From positions 1,664,632-1,724,631 of the forward strand of contig NC_049995.1 in NCBI RefSeq assembly GCF_000003815.2: 60,000 nucleotides of DNA, written 5' to 3'. Position numbers and translations under genes: made by a program. Below are positions 1-44,162 of the stretch, piece after piece. Origin of the DNA: Branchiostoma floridae. Lineage: Eukaryota; Chordata; Leptocardii; Amphioxiformes; Branchiostomatidae. Numbering within the stretch: the stretch's first letter is position 1; every line of letters starts with the position of its first letter. The notes beneath the pieces are model-generated. The model worked only from the letters and a program-made list of their open reading frames with translations. It did not search any database and was not told the DNA's origin.

Positions 1-10
1 AGTTGAATAC

Positions 11-30761
<30,751 letters not shown>

Positions 30762-31261
30762 CTGGGGGCAAGAGAAAACGCAAGATAGGTTGATAGATCA
30801 CACTCACTCGGTCGATTTATCAATGCATTGTCATAATGATTAGCAACATTCATAAAGTTGCCTTTTCCAGTTACCACACAAAAATTGCTATCAAATTCGC
30901 ATTTTGCTGTAACAATATGGTTGTAGCGTTGGGCCGAAGTGGAACACAACTTAGTTCATCAGTGATTTACCGTATGTGTACCATTTAAACTAGTGAAGAT
31001 ATGCTTTGTTAACATAAGGAATTCTAAACATCTTAATACCTTCTGAATACACGTATCACAACCTACCAATATTGGCTGCCTTACTTGCTATGCCAACAAG
31101 GTCATTTCAGCAGCGTTTGTAGCTTTGTTCGTATGTTAGTTTGCTTACTTGTGATTTAATAGCTTAACACAGGGTGCATTTCGTGATACTTTGTCTGTCA
31201 CCAGATTTTGAACGACCATAGAAATCTATGTAGCTTATGTGCCTGGAAAAGGATGGGAGAC

Positions 31262-32055
31262 GTTATTATCTCCATGAAAAATGGAGATATAGTTTTGGGT
31301 GTGTCTGTCTGTGTGTCTGTGTGTGTGTCTGTGTGTCTCTCTGTGTGTCTGTGTGTTTGTGTTTCCGGATATTTGTGGTCAACATAACTCAAGAACCTCT
31401 TGATGGATTGCCATGATATTTAGAATGTAAGTAGGTGTTGAAAAGACAAAGGTCAGGGTCAATTTTGGGCCCCCTGGTATGTGATCTTGGTACTGCAGCA
31501 GAATTTCTGGTGTGCTATGGCCTTGATTTTTTGGTGACAGATAGCTGATGATGTAACAAAACAATATGTCGTGTATGTTTGGGCCCCCTAGCAGGTTACT
31601 CTGGAACTGCAGGGGCATTTTTCTCAAAATCTTCTTAGGAGGATAACTGGACAAGGGAACGACGAATTTAGATGATATTTGGTGTGTAGGTAGCTTAGAT
31701 AGAGATGCACATAATCAAGTGCAAATTATGCAAACTGGCACTTAATTTGCATAATTAATGAATGAAATCTATCTTTGTAGTTTTTGCCATTGTAAGACTC
31801 AAATACCTGTCATATATGTAGTTTGTGGCCGGTGGGACATTGTCAGATATGAAGTATGCAAATATATCCCTAATTTGCATAATTTATGTTAAGTGCTGTA
31901 ATTCTTCTAAATGTTAAATAATTTCACAATCAACATTGTGACCAGGGTAAGTTATCTAAATGTGTACATAACCAAGCATAGAGTATGTACATGTGTTACT
32001 CATTTACATAATCAGACTATTTCATGGAGATATGAGGTTTCCGAACTCTTGTTCT
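31262..32055 (+). mobile_element. Dispersed family A, near full-length copy
   Basis: Starts at a small hairpin (CTCCATGAAAAATGGAGATA), then GTGTCTGTGTGTGT, TAACTCAAGAACCTCTTGAT, AGACAAAGGTCAGGGTCAAT, GGGCCCCCT, several ATTTGCATAATTAATG words, and ends at CATGGAGATATGAGG. The same order is found at 53619-54713. No ORF of a transposase; class unknown. Confidence 0.65.
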
Positions 32056-35000
32056 TATTAATTTTGATCAAACGACATTATACAAACACACCTCAAGCTA
32101 GATTTTAAGCATGACTAAGAAACAATAAGAAGACGAACATATGTATTAAATTATTTTAAGAACCCATGCTTTATATTAGTCTTAGAAACCATGTTAACTG
32201 TGTTACAACCTTTTGTATCTATACGCCTGTACTTAGCCCGATGGGGCATGAATGTGCAATAAAGGCTATTTCAATAAAAGCCAGGCACACGGCATCTTCA
32301 TTCTGCTGAATTATGCATATGTGCTAACAGTACCAATATGCCAAATATGGACCAAATATTGTAAGACAAGGGACTGTCTTTATTCATAGTGTTGGAAGCT
32401 GTGATGACTGGTTTCCATAGTGACGGGGAACCCTTAGCTCTATTGGACTGACGGTCATGGTGATAAAGGATTCAGAGTTCCTATTGGTATTTCTAATAGT
32501 ATATAAACAATATATAACAGTATATACAAACGGAACAGCTGTCTATGGAGTAAATGTGTGTTGTTTGGATCTATTTTGTCTATTTCAAATTGATTGTTGA
32601 GCATTTGTTGCATCAGACTAAGATGCAGTGCTGTACATCCTGTTTCCTTTTGGGGCATCTTCGAGTTTTATGTCCGATTCTAGGAGCTAGACTGCATATA
32701 TCGTACTGATCACCCTGGCATCATGTGAAATACCTGCGCAAATCTGCCTGCCGTCTGATATCTATCAGACCTTTTGAACTGAAAATAGTAGAAATTGATC
32801 AAGTAGGGATAATATTAGGGATGATATTTATCAGGGGTCTGTACAGAATTCTGCAAATCTGTATTAATAGGACCAGGCGGCGTGCTGGCTAGGTTACCTG
32901 ACCTCCCATGCCACTCGTGGGGCGTGTAATGATATGAAAAACAACTACCAGAAATGCCTTGGCATCATTTTGGGAGTACACCCCATTGATGAAAAGATTT
33001 TGACGAGACTCTCCCGACTGACGGGCCTACGCCATCCAATTTGCGGTCGATGATCCCTACACCTCAAAGCTCAGGTTTCGGTTGATAGCAAGTATCGGTT
33101 GATCCCTAAAATCGCCGACGATCCCAAAGATTGCGCTAACCGAGCAAACACTGTACGTATTGTACTGCTGCCGAAAATGCCATTTAGACCTCGCAGACTG
33201 ACGCAATGTGACTGGGCTATTAGATTGATGTCAGGATTGCCCGTCTAAGTAATTTTAGAATGGCACATTCTTTCCACAGGGTTAATTTGGAACAGCCCAT
33301 CTTTGAACGGGAAAATGATGTGTAATGAAATATTCTGTATTAGATTGCAAATGTTGAATTTCTAGGGTTGCACAGTAATACTGATGCTTGCACAACATTT
33401 ACAGCTTCAATCAGGCCCCAACTGCAGTTCAACACTGTTCTACTATGTGGCGTGATCGATTTTTTTCAAGTCAGGATGAGAAGCGGGTCCAATTTGCATA
33501 ATTAATAGGGTTCTCAAAATATCACTTCACTTTCTTCGACAGACAAAACTGATGGAAACCAGTTCAAGGAAAAGTCGTCATAAGATCAAGAACAAAAATA
33601 AAGTTATGTAGATGCCATAGTTTGTACCTTGAACATATGTTGTGCAATGAAGTTATTATTTATAACTGGTTGAATTATCCAGTTGGGAAACAAGACGGCA
33701 GCGGAGCGGACCGCACCGAAGACTATTTTGTGTTGAAGGAACGTCCGAGCTGCTGAACGGGCCAGAAACTGCCATCAATAGAGTCAATTCCAAGTCACCG
33801 AGATGGTTTTGAAATAATATTTTTAATAAGTTTGAACTATTTTGAGTAAAAGAACATTTCAGTCACTTAAGTTCGAAATTGTTCAAACATTTCAAAAGGA
33901 AAGTTTAAACATGTTTGAACCTTTTTATATTTGTTGGAACATTTGGGAAAGTAATGATATAATTATCTCTTTATTTAGAACAATTTTCAAACAACTATGT
34001 GTTTTTGTTACTGTTCCAACATGTTCCAACATTTTGTGTCATTTTTTCCCTCCATAAAAACTTTTATTGACCCCATAAACAAAGCTGTTAAGCTTGGTCC
34101 TTTGTTTGGCTCTTATATTTTTAGATTTTCTCTAGTATACACTGGTGAGTCTTTTGTGAGAAGGTGGCAGACAGACATAATTTCCTGCACTTGGCAGGGA
34201 TGTGTGAATTGCCCTCTTCCCAGCCCACTGACCCAGTTTCATCATATTGTTTCCATGTTCGAACATGTGATCACAAATGATGCATCTATGTTGGAACAGT
34301 TTAGAAACTAACAGAAATAATGTATTTGATGTTAGAAATGTTTCTAACATGTTTGAATACTATAGAAATATTTAGAACGTCACATAGATATTATGAATAG
34401 TTCTAAACAGTTACTTATCACAGTTAGATTGTTACAAAGAATTCCAAAATGTTGGAACAAAAGGCAAGAAACACCCTCTCTGTAATATGGAATCGACTCT
34501 ACATGGCCCGGGGAGTGAACCGAATAGCTTCATTCATTGAAGTGTGAAAATTGTGAAATACTTTAAGTGAACGTCTCATGTGTTTTTAGATTGTTTACTT
34601 TTCAAAGCACCAAGTACCTGTGGCGTGACATAGGGAGCGTACACACAAGCACGCAGGCGTGTCGCTGCCACAAGCCGCCCGGCGACTGTCACAGGGATCT
34701 TCCTTCGGACAAAGCAGAATTCCTACAGGATGTCGTCACGTAAGACGACTCCATGTCCAACAATGGTCGGAGCGAGGTTGGGTGGGCCAGCCTGCACGCC
34801 CTGTGGAGCATGGTAGCGGCTTGTGTCAGAAACCAGTGTGAATTCTGTGTTTTCTATTTACCTTTATGGACATCTAACTCTGGAAGAACGTCAGACTATG
34901 ACGGCAACTTGGACACCTTACACTTTGTTTACGGTAAACAATAAACGGTTACTGACATTTTCTGCAGTCCATCTTTTATTCACGGCCAGTCACACGAACG

Positions 35001-35329
35001 AGTAAAACTTGTTCAGAGGAGCACTGAGAAGTGTAGTCTCCTATGTTTTTATAAATACATTACACTAAATGGGAATTGTGATCCTGCCAATAGTCTCAAT
35101 TTTTCTCGTCCCAAATAAAATAAAGTTAACGAATATGAAACAGAAATGTTTTCATATCAACGATTTATGTAGCCTTCTAGACATCAAAATCTAGTTCTAA
35201 CTCAATAGTGCACGTACTCCAGTTGACTGAGTTGTTTGAGGGAACACACACTGATCAGCTGACATCGGAGACCGACGTCTTAATCGTAGACTTCTTTATC
35301 GGATGCGTTTATCGGCCTTGATTCTGCTT
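32056..35329. other. Repeat-poor stretch with family B copy at 33255-33363
   Basis: Intron or intergenic DNA. Besides the family B copy, 33840-34460 repeats words such as GTTCAAACATGTTTGAAC and TGTTGGAACA many times in both orientations, so it may be an old degenerate repeat. No gene is seen. Confidence 0.5.
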
Positions 35330-35642
35330 TAAGGTGGGGTCACACATGCGAATATATTCAAGTCCGTTTGAGGTGCGTATAACGCTCTTAGTCTCTACCA
35401 GGCTCCACAGGTCGCGGGAAAAATAGAACAAATTGGACAAATATAGATACATAACATGCCAGATGAGTTAGCTGACCGAGAAGTAGGGTGAGCGGCCCAG
35501 CTAACTCGTCTGACATGTTACCTGTTTACGTTTGTCCAATTTCTATTATTTTTCCAACGGCCTGTGGGGCCTGGTGGAGGCAAATACTCCCATGCGCGCC
35601 TCATACGGACTTAAATATATATGCAGGTGTGACCCCACCTTA
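35330..35642. mobile_element. Foldback MITE-like element, 313 bp
   Basis: TAAGGTGGGGTCACACATGC at the left and GCAGGTGTGACCCCACCTTA at the right; the inverted homology continues inward over most of the unit (GTCCGTTTGAGGTGCG with CGCGCCTCATACGGAC, then the CAGGCTCCACAGG and GCCAGATGAGTTAGCTG arms). The whole unit can form a long hairpin. Confidence 0.8.
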
Positions 35643-36079
35643 CCTGGCAACCAGAGTAAACCGGCTGCAACAGGAATAGAAAGGTTGTGCTCGGGCTGAT
35701 GCAAGATCCCAGTGATTCAGACATTCAATAACGCCGAGAAACGGATTCCCGACCACGAAGATGTATATCACACTGAAAAGAATATCACAAAGGAATTCAT
35801 CGTATAGTCCACAAAATCCAATTTAATATTGTATTTTACGATTATTATATTTTTCAAGTCTTAAAACAGGTAAACATATCAAAGAAAGTTATTACAAAGC
35901 TATTACAAACTGTAGTGTGTAGGTAGTTAAGGCCGTACCTTAAAATCACTATGATAGAATCACTCTAGTCCACTCCATACCACCAGTATCGGCTGGAAAT
36001 ATAGCGGTTGACCACAGGTGTAAGCACAGGTGTGGGAGGGAAATACATTGTATATTGTCTTTTTATAAGTTTTTGTAAC

Positions 36080-36883
36080 ACGCGGACAACAAGCCCAACA
36101 CGAGAAGGGGAAAGCCAGACAGAAGGACAAATTTGAACGTCTACTAAAAAAGGAAGGGAACAGTCGTGCAGATAGGGACCCTAATTGGAGATCAAACAGT
36201 TCTAAAACCCCCAATCAGACTAGAACAGACGAGGTCAGGTGGGTCAGGAATCTCAGTGGCCATACTCTTACAGAACCAGAGAAATCCCTGCTGTCTAAAG
36301 GCCTAAATTTTGCAGTAACCCCTAACAAGATCCCCAGCATCGACATTGTCCACGGGCCTGTTTGCCACAGAGACAGGCTGAAGCTTTACGCGCTACCACT
36401 TTGAAAGTTTCAAAAACCCCTACCAGTAACATCACTCGGGAAGAACAAACTGCTCTTAAAGATTTGGCCACCAATCAAGACATAGTGATTCTGCCGGCAG
36501 ACAAGGGGAGATGCACAGTAGTCTAAGACAGGGAACAGTATGACAGAAAGATAGAAGATCTATTAGGGGACAAAAACACCTACGCGCCTTTGAAAAATGA
36601 CCCCACCACCCAGTTTAAAGGGAAAATTATCACGACTCTCAAGGAATTGCAAGACAAGGAAACAATTGACCGTGCCATCTATCTAAAACTCTACCCCACT
36701 TCGGAACAACCCCCAACCTTCTATGGCCTTCCCAAAGTCCAGCATAGGTTCTGTCACGTACGAGATGGCAAAATTTCTAGCTAAGATCATGGGACCTTTA
36801 GAGGGGAAGTCTCAACATCATGTTCAGAATAGTGCAGACTTTGTTGACAAAATCAAGGATCTCCGGATTGAAGAAGATGGAAT
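36080..36883 (+). mobile_element. Penelope-like retroelement, 5' segment (degenerate)
   Basis: Broken frames encode RQKDKFERLLKKEG, RWVRNLSGHTLTEPEKSLLS, KGLNFAVTPNKIPSIDI, then ILPADKGRCTVV, QPPTFYGLPKVQ and DFVDKIKDLRI. These are N-terminal and RT motifs of Penelope-like proteins. Several stops and at least one frameshift are present. It is cut by the insertion at 36884-38073. Confidence 0.8.
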
Positions 36884-38073
36884 ATAGTCGTGCGACTGTT
36901 ATTAACTATTCGTTGTGGACAACGGTTGTCTTTAGCTATAGACATGCGTTCAGAGTATTGCGGGACACCCGCTGCGCAGGATTCCACTGCGGTGCGTGCG
37001 TGCGTGACCCACAGTGACCTCTTGCTTGCAAATTAAAAATGGCGGGAGAATTCTTCATTTTCGTCATGCAGCAGATTACTATTCTTTTGCTTGCAAACAA
37101 ATATTGTCCCCAACAAAGAATGACACAGAGACGGTAAAATCTGGAATTAAACCCGGCGTTCGTGGCCGCCGGTGGTATTACAGATTACTACTAGTATCAT
37201 GAAGGATGTAGCCACTGGTGGCGGGGCATTGCGCTGGAACAGGCAGTTTCTGATGACAAAAATATGTTTCCATTACTGACTGCATGTACATTTACGGAGA
37301 AAAATGCCCTTTCAAATAGAAAAAAACATGCTGCAGGCTTATTAGTGTAAGTGGGGCAGAAATACTTAGATTGTAATAGTTTTGTTTTTAAATATGTTTT
37401 GTAACCTTTGATGTGTATTAGGATAAAACAGGCCCTCATAAGTGTGAGGCATGGAGTCTGTCAATGCAACAGCTAATCTTAATGTAAATGCAAGTTCCTT
37501 TGATGACCAAGTTCGCAAGTTTGTACCAAGTAATAGATAAATCATGTTGCTTTAATCTACCTGTACATCAAAGAGAAGCCATGTAGGTGATACGTTACAT
37601 AGAAGTGTTAGGCCCAATTCCCTACTGTGAAACTGTCTGCATATGTGTCTGGGATTCTGAAATAAAGAGCAGTGAGTTGTTGAGTTGGAGACAGTTGGAC
37701 AGAGGCTTGAGTCAGAGAGAGAGCAGAGAGAGGGTCCCAATTCACAGCTCCCGTGCGTGTCAATGGCATGCCTGTGTCTTGCGTGTGTCCTGTAGTTTAA
37801 TAGTCCCTCGTGCAGCATTCTAAAAAACCTGGGGCCACAACATCGACCCCTTTCTTACATTAGCATATGATCCAGTCCCGTCGCCGGCGACGATTTTTCT
37901 TTAGACATGTGAGGAATAGTCGCGGACCCCCCGCTGAAGGGTCGCGCGACTGGGTCCGAGGTGGTCGCACGACGATTCCATAAAAACCCTCGCACGACTA
38001 TTTTGATCCTCTTTGGACAGCCTAAAAATATCGTCGCCGACAAGGTTGTCGACAACAACAGTCGCACGACTAT
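36884..38073. mobile_element. Insertion with 17-bp inverted ends inside the Penelope-like element
   Basis: ATAGTCGTGCGACTGTT at 36884-36900 and its exact reverse complement at 38057-38073, with partial homology continuing inward to TTGTGGACAACG / GTTGTCGACAAC. The inside has no transposase frame, so this looks non-autonomous. It sits between two RT motif groups of the Penelope-like element; some RT residues (the motif A region) are missing at the junction. Confidence 0.7.
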
Positions 38074-38880
38074 GAAAGTGTTGTCTGTATAAAGTCGGAA
38101 CCAAGCTATGTCCAGACCAACTGTGCAAACTGCTAGACCTTTGCCTAGGGTGTACCTATTTCACCTTCAAAGGACAGTTCTACCAACAACTACATGGCTG
38201 TGCTATGGGATCTCCAGTGTCGCCCATTGTTGTAAACCTCTACATGGAGAAGTTTGAAGAGAAGGCTATCAGTACTTTCAAGGACACTCCCCCACTCAAC
38301 TGGTTCCGCTATGTAGATGACACTTATTGCAGGCTAAAACAGAGCTGATGACTTCTTTGACCACACCAACCAAGTAGATAAGAACATCAAGTTCACACAG
38401 GAGTGAAGTCCTGACAACATGCTCCCCTTCCCAGATACCAAAACTATCATAGAGAAGGACGGCAGCCTTCAGTTCGAAGTGTACAGGAAACCGACGCACA
38501 CTGACCAATATCTGGCCTTTGACTCTCACCACCCTTTGGAACACAAACTGGCAGTGATAAAAACAACCTGTATCACCGGGCAGACAGTATTGTTTCCTCT
38601 GACAAAGCCAAAACAGAGGAACGCAAACACCTCGAAGTGCATTGACCAAATGTGGCTACCAAAACTGGACCTTCAACAAAGCCCTCAAACCCTCGGACCA
38701 CTCAAAGAAAACAGCCAAGTGCAAACCATTGACCGACAGAAAGAAAGCCAACATTACCATCCCCTACGTCCAAGGAGTTTCGAAAAAACTCAGACGGATC
38801 TTCCAAAACTTCAACATCGCCACTAACTTCAAACCTCACTCAACCCTCCGACACAAACGGCCCATAGCGATAACTGTCGC
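38074..38880 (+). mobile_element. Penelope-like retroelement, 3' segment (degenerate)
   Basis: Continues the RT: LCLGCTYFTFKGQFYQQLHG, CAMGSPVSPIVVNLYMEKF and WFRYVDDTY (the catalytic Y-V-D-D box), then [20 protein letters not shown] and [20 protein letters not shown]. Frames are broken by small indels. It ends near the start of the next insertion, before a GIY-YIG domain would be expected. Confidence 0.8.
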
Positions 38881-38944
38881 AGGATCTCTTTTCCCTAAGC
38901 CAGAAACGTTATCATCATCATCATCATCGTGGGCATATAACATC

Positions 38945-39818
38945 CATTGGCATAATACCGGTCGGTTTACTGCAATTTCTCAAGCAATGCTAATTTGGCA
39001 AATGATCAACGCATCATTTCCTCCAGTTACATGTTGCTGTTACAGCTTACCTTTGCCACTTCTTCTGTGTAAATTATTTTGTCTCTCTGGTCCTGCTAAA
39101 AACATAATATCGTAATTGGAACACACCGCGGAATTGCACGGAGAACGGACGCGTGGTTGGAAGGGGGTGCACTATACCGGTCGAACGAAACACGGCACAA
39201 TTAACTGCCGCTATGTACCTTTATTCATCCTCTGTTGTTCCTTTCTTTCCTGTTAGTAGTTGCACAAAACAAAATCTTCATGAGCATACAAAAAGTTATG
39301 AGAAAATGGGCGTATACTGACAAGAATTTTCATTTAATTTTGGTCCGTCACAACCGCTATGACGTAAAACTTTACTGCTGGCCGTAGCATTGAAAATGGC
39401 GGGAAAATGGCGGCGTACGTTCAATTTGACCCATTCAGCCGTAGATCCGGGCGATAATGCAACGGTTCCTCACACTTTTACACGAGTTGTAGGTCACCAA
39501 AAGAAATTCAAGATTGCTGTTGAATCATGCTCGTCTTGTGCCGTGAGCACATGTGATTATTATCTACAAATCTGGCGATGAACGTGACAGTGTGTTTGTC
39601 CCACGACGAGCTCGCCTGCCCCGAAAATAACCTGAAAACTTTTGGCCTTGTTGTCTTCGAATGCATTGTTATCGATGCTTTGTAAATTATGTATTGGACA
39701 CCTAGATGTCTGAAGTGTGCACACCTCAGAAATAACTATTGTTGCATGTGTAGATCTCTTTAAGTTCCACTATTTTTAATCGACCGGTATAAGGCTTATG
39801 ACTGGTATTATGCCAATG
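38945..39818. mobile_element. DNA-transposon-like insertion with 15-bp perfect inverted ends
   Basis: CATTGGCATAATACC at 38945-38959 and GGTATTATGCCAATG at 39804-39818, plus inner ACCGGTCG / CGACCGGT motifs. No transposase ORF; likely non-autonomous. It truncates the Penelope-like element. I could not identify a clear target duplication. Confidence 0.65.
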
Positions 39819-40289
39819 CATGTTAGGCAAGTTTGCGCTATATTGTCTAGTATTTGCTCGCAATTGTTGCCTCTCGTTCCTTTGTGTGACTCTAGCTACA
39901 AGAGACCTTACAAACGTTCTTGTGTTTCTGTTGTGTCAATTAAGATCCGTGTCAAGTTTTAATAACGTGACTCCCAGAGTTCATCACCGGTGTATATGTT
40001 ATCACAAGCAGCGCCTGGAAATTGGACTATTGGACTACTTCACAAAAGGACATCACCGCTACAAGTAATGCATGCGCAGAATAAGCAGAAGGACTTGTAT
40101 TGAGATCAAACCGCACCCTGATCAAGCATGTGTACAATATCTTATCATGGCTGACTGAAGGACTCTAGGTTAACATCACCCTCACACTCAGGGCCGTTGG
40201 GGACCGGGCGTTAGGAGGATGGGTTAACATGTGCACCACAAAATACTCTTATCTAAGCAATCGCCAACACTTAATAGACCAGTTCCAAA

Positions 40290-40590
40290 CAAGCCGCTAG
40301 GGGGTCCAAACTTAAAGCACTTACTCTCTGCCCCAAGGGCTATCTACCACTCAAAAATCATAACCACAGCAGGTCCAGAACATGAGATAAAAAAAATTGA
40401 GGTTTTGCTGCAGTACCTTAGCAAGCCGCTAGGGGGCCCATTATCGAACTTGACCTTCGTTTTCCCGACCCCTACCCACCTACCAAATATTATTGGGATC
40501 CATCAAAGGCTTCTTGAGTTATACTGTTAACACACAGACAGACAGACAGACAGACAGACACACAGACTCACAAGCCTAAAACATAACCTT
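40290..40590 (-). repeat. Dispersed family A fragment, inverted, with CAGA run
   Basis: Contains GCCGCTAGGGGGCCCATTAT, CTTGACCTTCGTTTTCCC and CAAAGGCTTCTTGAGTTATA, then a CAGA tetranucleotide run at 40535-40560. It is the reverse complement of part of family A. Confidence 0.7.
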
Positions 40591-40599
40591 AGCCATTCT

Positions 40600-42110
40600 G
40601 GCAAAGATAAAAATGAATATTTGAAATTATTAAGACATTGTCTGATTCATAAAAGGGTTGCCTATCATGCAAATTGACAGTACTAAATGGCCCAGTCGAT
40701 TGAAGTACGACCACAATCTGATGCAATATTAATACTTGGAATCGTCATTATTATCATCCGGGTACCGATTTCAGCTGTTATGTCAGGGAACTGCTGTCTT
40801 AGATTCTTGTTGGTGGTTGGTTCTATCACGGTCTGCTGGAAAATCCCACGACATCAACAATCGGACGACGTTCTACGACTAATGTAAAACAACAAAACTT
40901 GTGATACGCGTGCAACAACAAGCATTTTATATCGTTTACCGTGTAGACTGTGTAATGTATTCACCCGGTGAAGTTCCGTACAATATGCCATTATGAATTA
41001 TAGAAACCTACCTTAAAATGCGGACAACAAAGGCACGACGAAAGGGGAAAGTGGAATCCTACCTCGCCAGGACTGCCGGCAGGCCTGCTTACCCCTTGCC
41101 GTGTCGGGCGGGGGTACATGTTGGACATGTTGGCAGCAGTGGAGACGGACACACACCTGAAGCCACCTGCCACTGAAGAGAGAAGACGTTTCGATGTAAT
41201 CATGTTCGACACCATCAATAATGTACTGATCCTCTCACCGACACAGACACTGTGTGTGAATGTTGCTGGTGTGAGAGGACAGTCGTGTTGTGTCCCCTGT
41301 AGACCCGTTCTCATGTGTAACGTTATGTACACAAATCTGCCCGCGGAATGCCGTTGAAGGCCCCGCGTGGTTAACCATGACCGTCTCACCGCGACACCTG
41401 CGCACTTGGAAACCAGCCTCTCCTTACAGTAAACCGTGCGTGCCGAGTCCGAATCCCCGCCTCTACCTTCTTTTGTCTTCTGACTTTACCTCACCTTTAT
41501 TGTAATACCTACTCACATCCTTGTCTTTGTCTTCTAAACAATGTATAAATCACAGCCATTCCTTGAAATTTAGTGGATCCCTGTTGAAACCACAAGGATA
41601 TTGGCTACGTACACTTCGATAATCCTGTAGCTATTGTCATATCCTGTATATACGATAGTAAGTCAACAATGTATCTTTGGAACCTTCACCATCACATCAA
41701 ACGTTACGCTGCTTAATATCGGTCATATATGGTTTATGTATATATACCTACCTACCTACCTAGTCCCTTGACCTCCAGGTCGTTGGGGGGGGGGGGGGGG
41801 CAAGGTAGACATGAAGATCAAGAGTTGCCTCCAGGTTCGTCTATCCCTAGCCAGGGTTATCCTCTCCTGTAGGCTGAGAGACGTATATATGAACATTTGC
41901 AAATATCCCTAGGCAGTTCTAGTTCACCTTCTGAACTGTAACTATTTCCTGCAAGATGAACATTTGTCCAGAGAGTGATATGATTGACCAACAAATATTC
42001 AGACATGTAATCTAAGCTGACCTCACACACAGTAGGAACGGTCTTACAAGAAGTCTGACTTTAGTTCCATCATGACAGGTCACACTGTTAGAGAGTAGGT
42101 GGGTACTTAC
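40600..42110. other. Non-coding stretch, no clear element
   Basis: Contains a CTAC run (41743-41761) and a poly-G run (41786-41801). An exon-like segment near 41.1 kb was considered and not accepted. Confidence 0.5.
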
Positions 42111-42173
42111 CCTGCGTGTGGCGGCCTGCATGACGGGAAGGTGTCCCTCCTCCTGAGCAGGTCCAACCTCCGT
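42111..42173 (-). CDS. Possible small N-terminal exon of the polycystin-1-like gene
   Basis: A 63-base segment between acceptor catgtcacag and donor CGCAGG|gtaagt. It is open in phase 1-1 (GGWTCSGGGTPSRHAGRHTQ) and also in phase 0-0, where an ATG just upstream spans the acceptor. Only the splice signals and open frames support it. Confidence 0.3.
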
Positions 42174-43261
42174 CTGTGACATGATGTGGTTAGAAGGTAC
42201 TTGTTTCTCAGCAGGTTTGTTGTACCGAGCACGCCCTGTGCCGTGGTGACACGCCTGACTCCCCGCCCAGTCCTGTGGCTTACCCGGATATCCCTAAGCC
42301 ATGATGTTAGTTCGCCTGACTCCCAGCCGAGGCCGCATGAATTTACAAAATTCCTCTCTGATGTTTGCTGATGTAACGAAAGTTCATCTTTATTCGCTGG
42401 GTAACCTATATCCGTTGTCTACAAAAGGCATGATATTTAGGAATATCAAGTGGACGGACGGTGGTTTCAAGTTGCACTTAAAAATATTGCAGTTTGAAAC
42501 TAGCATCCGTCAAAGTGATATCCCAAAATATCCTGCTTTTAAACAAACCGAATATAGGTATACTGGTGGATTAAAGGTGACCCAGCGTTATAAAGAACGA
42601 GAGATAGTAGTCACATGTGCAGTTACGCCGAATGAATCTTCCCTTTCTCATAATTACTATCTAAATCTGAAATATGTGCTACTGGCTTACTTCAGTTGTG
42701 TAGCTTCTTGCCACATGGCAACTGCTAACTTCTGATGTTTGAACCCAGAATGGGAAGGTCCACAGTAGAATAGTCAACAATGGAACCGTCCGTCTTTGTT
42801 CAGCGCTATTCTCGCCAGATCATGGGATTACTCTCCAAGCAGAAGTTAGGCTCCGGCAGGTGTTTGGCAAAGCGTATCATGTCGTGTTGGTGCCGCAAGT
42901 GTGCAAATGTGCGTCAAGAAAGACAGGGCCTGTCTTGATGTAAGGTTGAGCAGGACAAGACAAGAGAAGAGGTGCTCTGTACAGAATGTGCGGTAGAAAA
43001 GGGTCCTTGATACATAGAGACTGTGATCGGGGTCAGTGTAAGTGAAAGAACATGTAGAAAGAGGAAAAACTTTCAATTCATAACGTCTTTAGATATTTAC
43101 CCAAATTTTACTCGCAGACAACCTCATACTTTAACATTACCGAATATGAGAGGGGAGCAATTCATTATCTATTGCATCGTTTTGAAGACAGAAAAGCCCA
43201 AACCACCGACCAATCAGTGGCACCGAAAAATATCCCTTTGAGCCTCGGGATAAAACATCTA

Positions 43262-43695
43262 TCCATTCCTCCATCCATCCATTCATCCCTCCCTCCCTCC
43301 ATCCATCCATCCAATCATTCCATCCCTCCATCCCTCCCTCCCTCCTCCATCCATCCATCCATCCATCCATTCATCCATCCATCCATCCATCCATTCATTC
43401 CATCCCTCCTTCAATCCATCCATTCCATCTATCCATCCATTCATTACATCCCTCCATCCCTCCATCCATCCCTCCATCCATCCATCTCTCCTTCCATCCA
43501 TCCATTCATTCCATCCATCCATCCCTCCCTCCATCCCTCCATCCATCCATCCATCCATCCCTCCATCCATCCATCCCTCCTTCCATCCATCCATGTATTC
43601 CATCCCTCCATCTATCCATCCATCACTCCATCCATCCATCCATCCATCTATCCCTCCATCTATCCTTCCATACACCATCCATCCAAACACCAATA
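43262..43695 (+). repeat. ATCC tetranucleotide repeat, about 430 bp
   Basis: Long array of ATCC with CCTC and ATTC variants. The Pro/Ser/Ile-rich ORF on plus and the Asp/Gly/Trp/Met-rich ORF on minus are artefacts. It ends close to the candidate exon at 43775. Confidence 0.95.
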
Positions 43696-43774
43696 CATCA
43701 ATAAATAATCAAATCTATCAATCAATCAATCGATTAAAAATCCATCCATCCATCCAGTTGTGCCTGTATCGTAC

Positions 43775-43933
43775 CGGTGGCGGCAGGTGTTGAGGTGAGG
43801 GTCGGCTGAGCTGTGGATGAGCTGCAGCAGTCTGCAGCCGACCCGCTCCCGGCATCCCTCGCGCCCCCGCTCCCGTCATCCCTCGCGCACACATCCGGGG
43901 TGTATGCAGCACAGGGGTCATCACTGGTGGTGC
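43775..43933 (-). CDS. Possible N-terminal exon of the polycystin-1-like gene, Ser/Gly/Cys-rich
   Basis: A 159-base phase 1-1 segment (acceptor acctttcag, donor ACCG|gtacga). It encodes [40 protein letters not shown] and [14 protein letters not shown] content and codon choice look coding compared with the surroundings. It contains an imperfect 24-base tandem duplication (ARDDGSGG / ARDAGSGS). It directly borders a long ATCC repeat. Confidence 0.5.
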
Positions 43934-44162
43934 CTGAAAGGTCACGTGTAGTGAGCGATGTCTCTTAGTGTGACGTAACAGTAGCACTAACATCTATGGG
44001 TCGTTGGATCGTCGAACGCAATGAATGACTGGTTTATTAGCGCCAAAACCTGCGCACATACATGTACATAACATTGCAGCCATACAAGGCTGAATTGGTG
44101 TATGATACACAATACATTTGTTAAAAACTTCATTAAGATTCATTTAACAATGACACATTCGA

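Noticed and set aside
41040-41160. Possible receptor exon near 41.1 kb (minus)
   Set aside because: Acceptor and donor are present, but no phase joins it in frame to the neighbouring phase 1 exons, and the peptide has no recognisable character.
43172-43708. 178-residue Pro/Ser/His-rich ORF
   Set aside because: Translation of the ATCC microsatellite.
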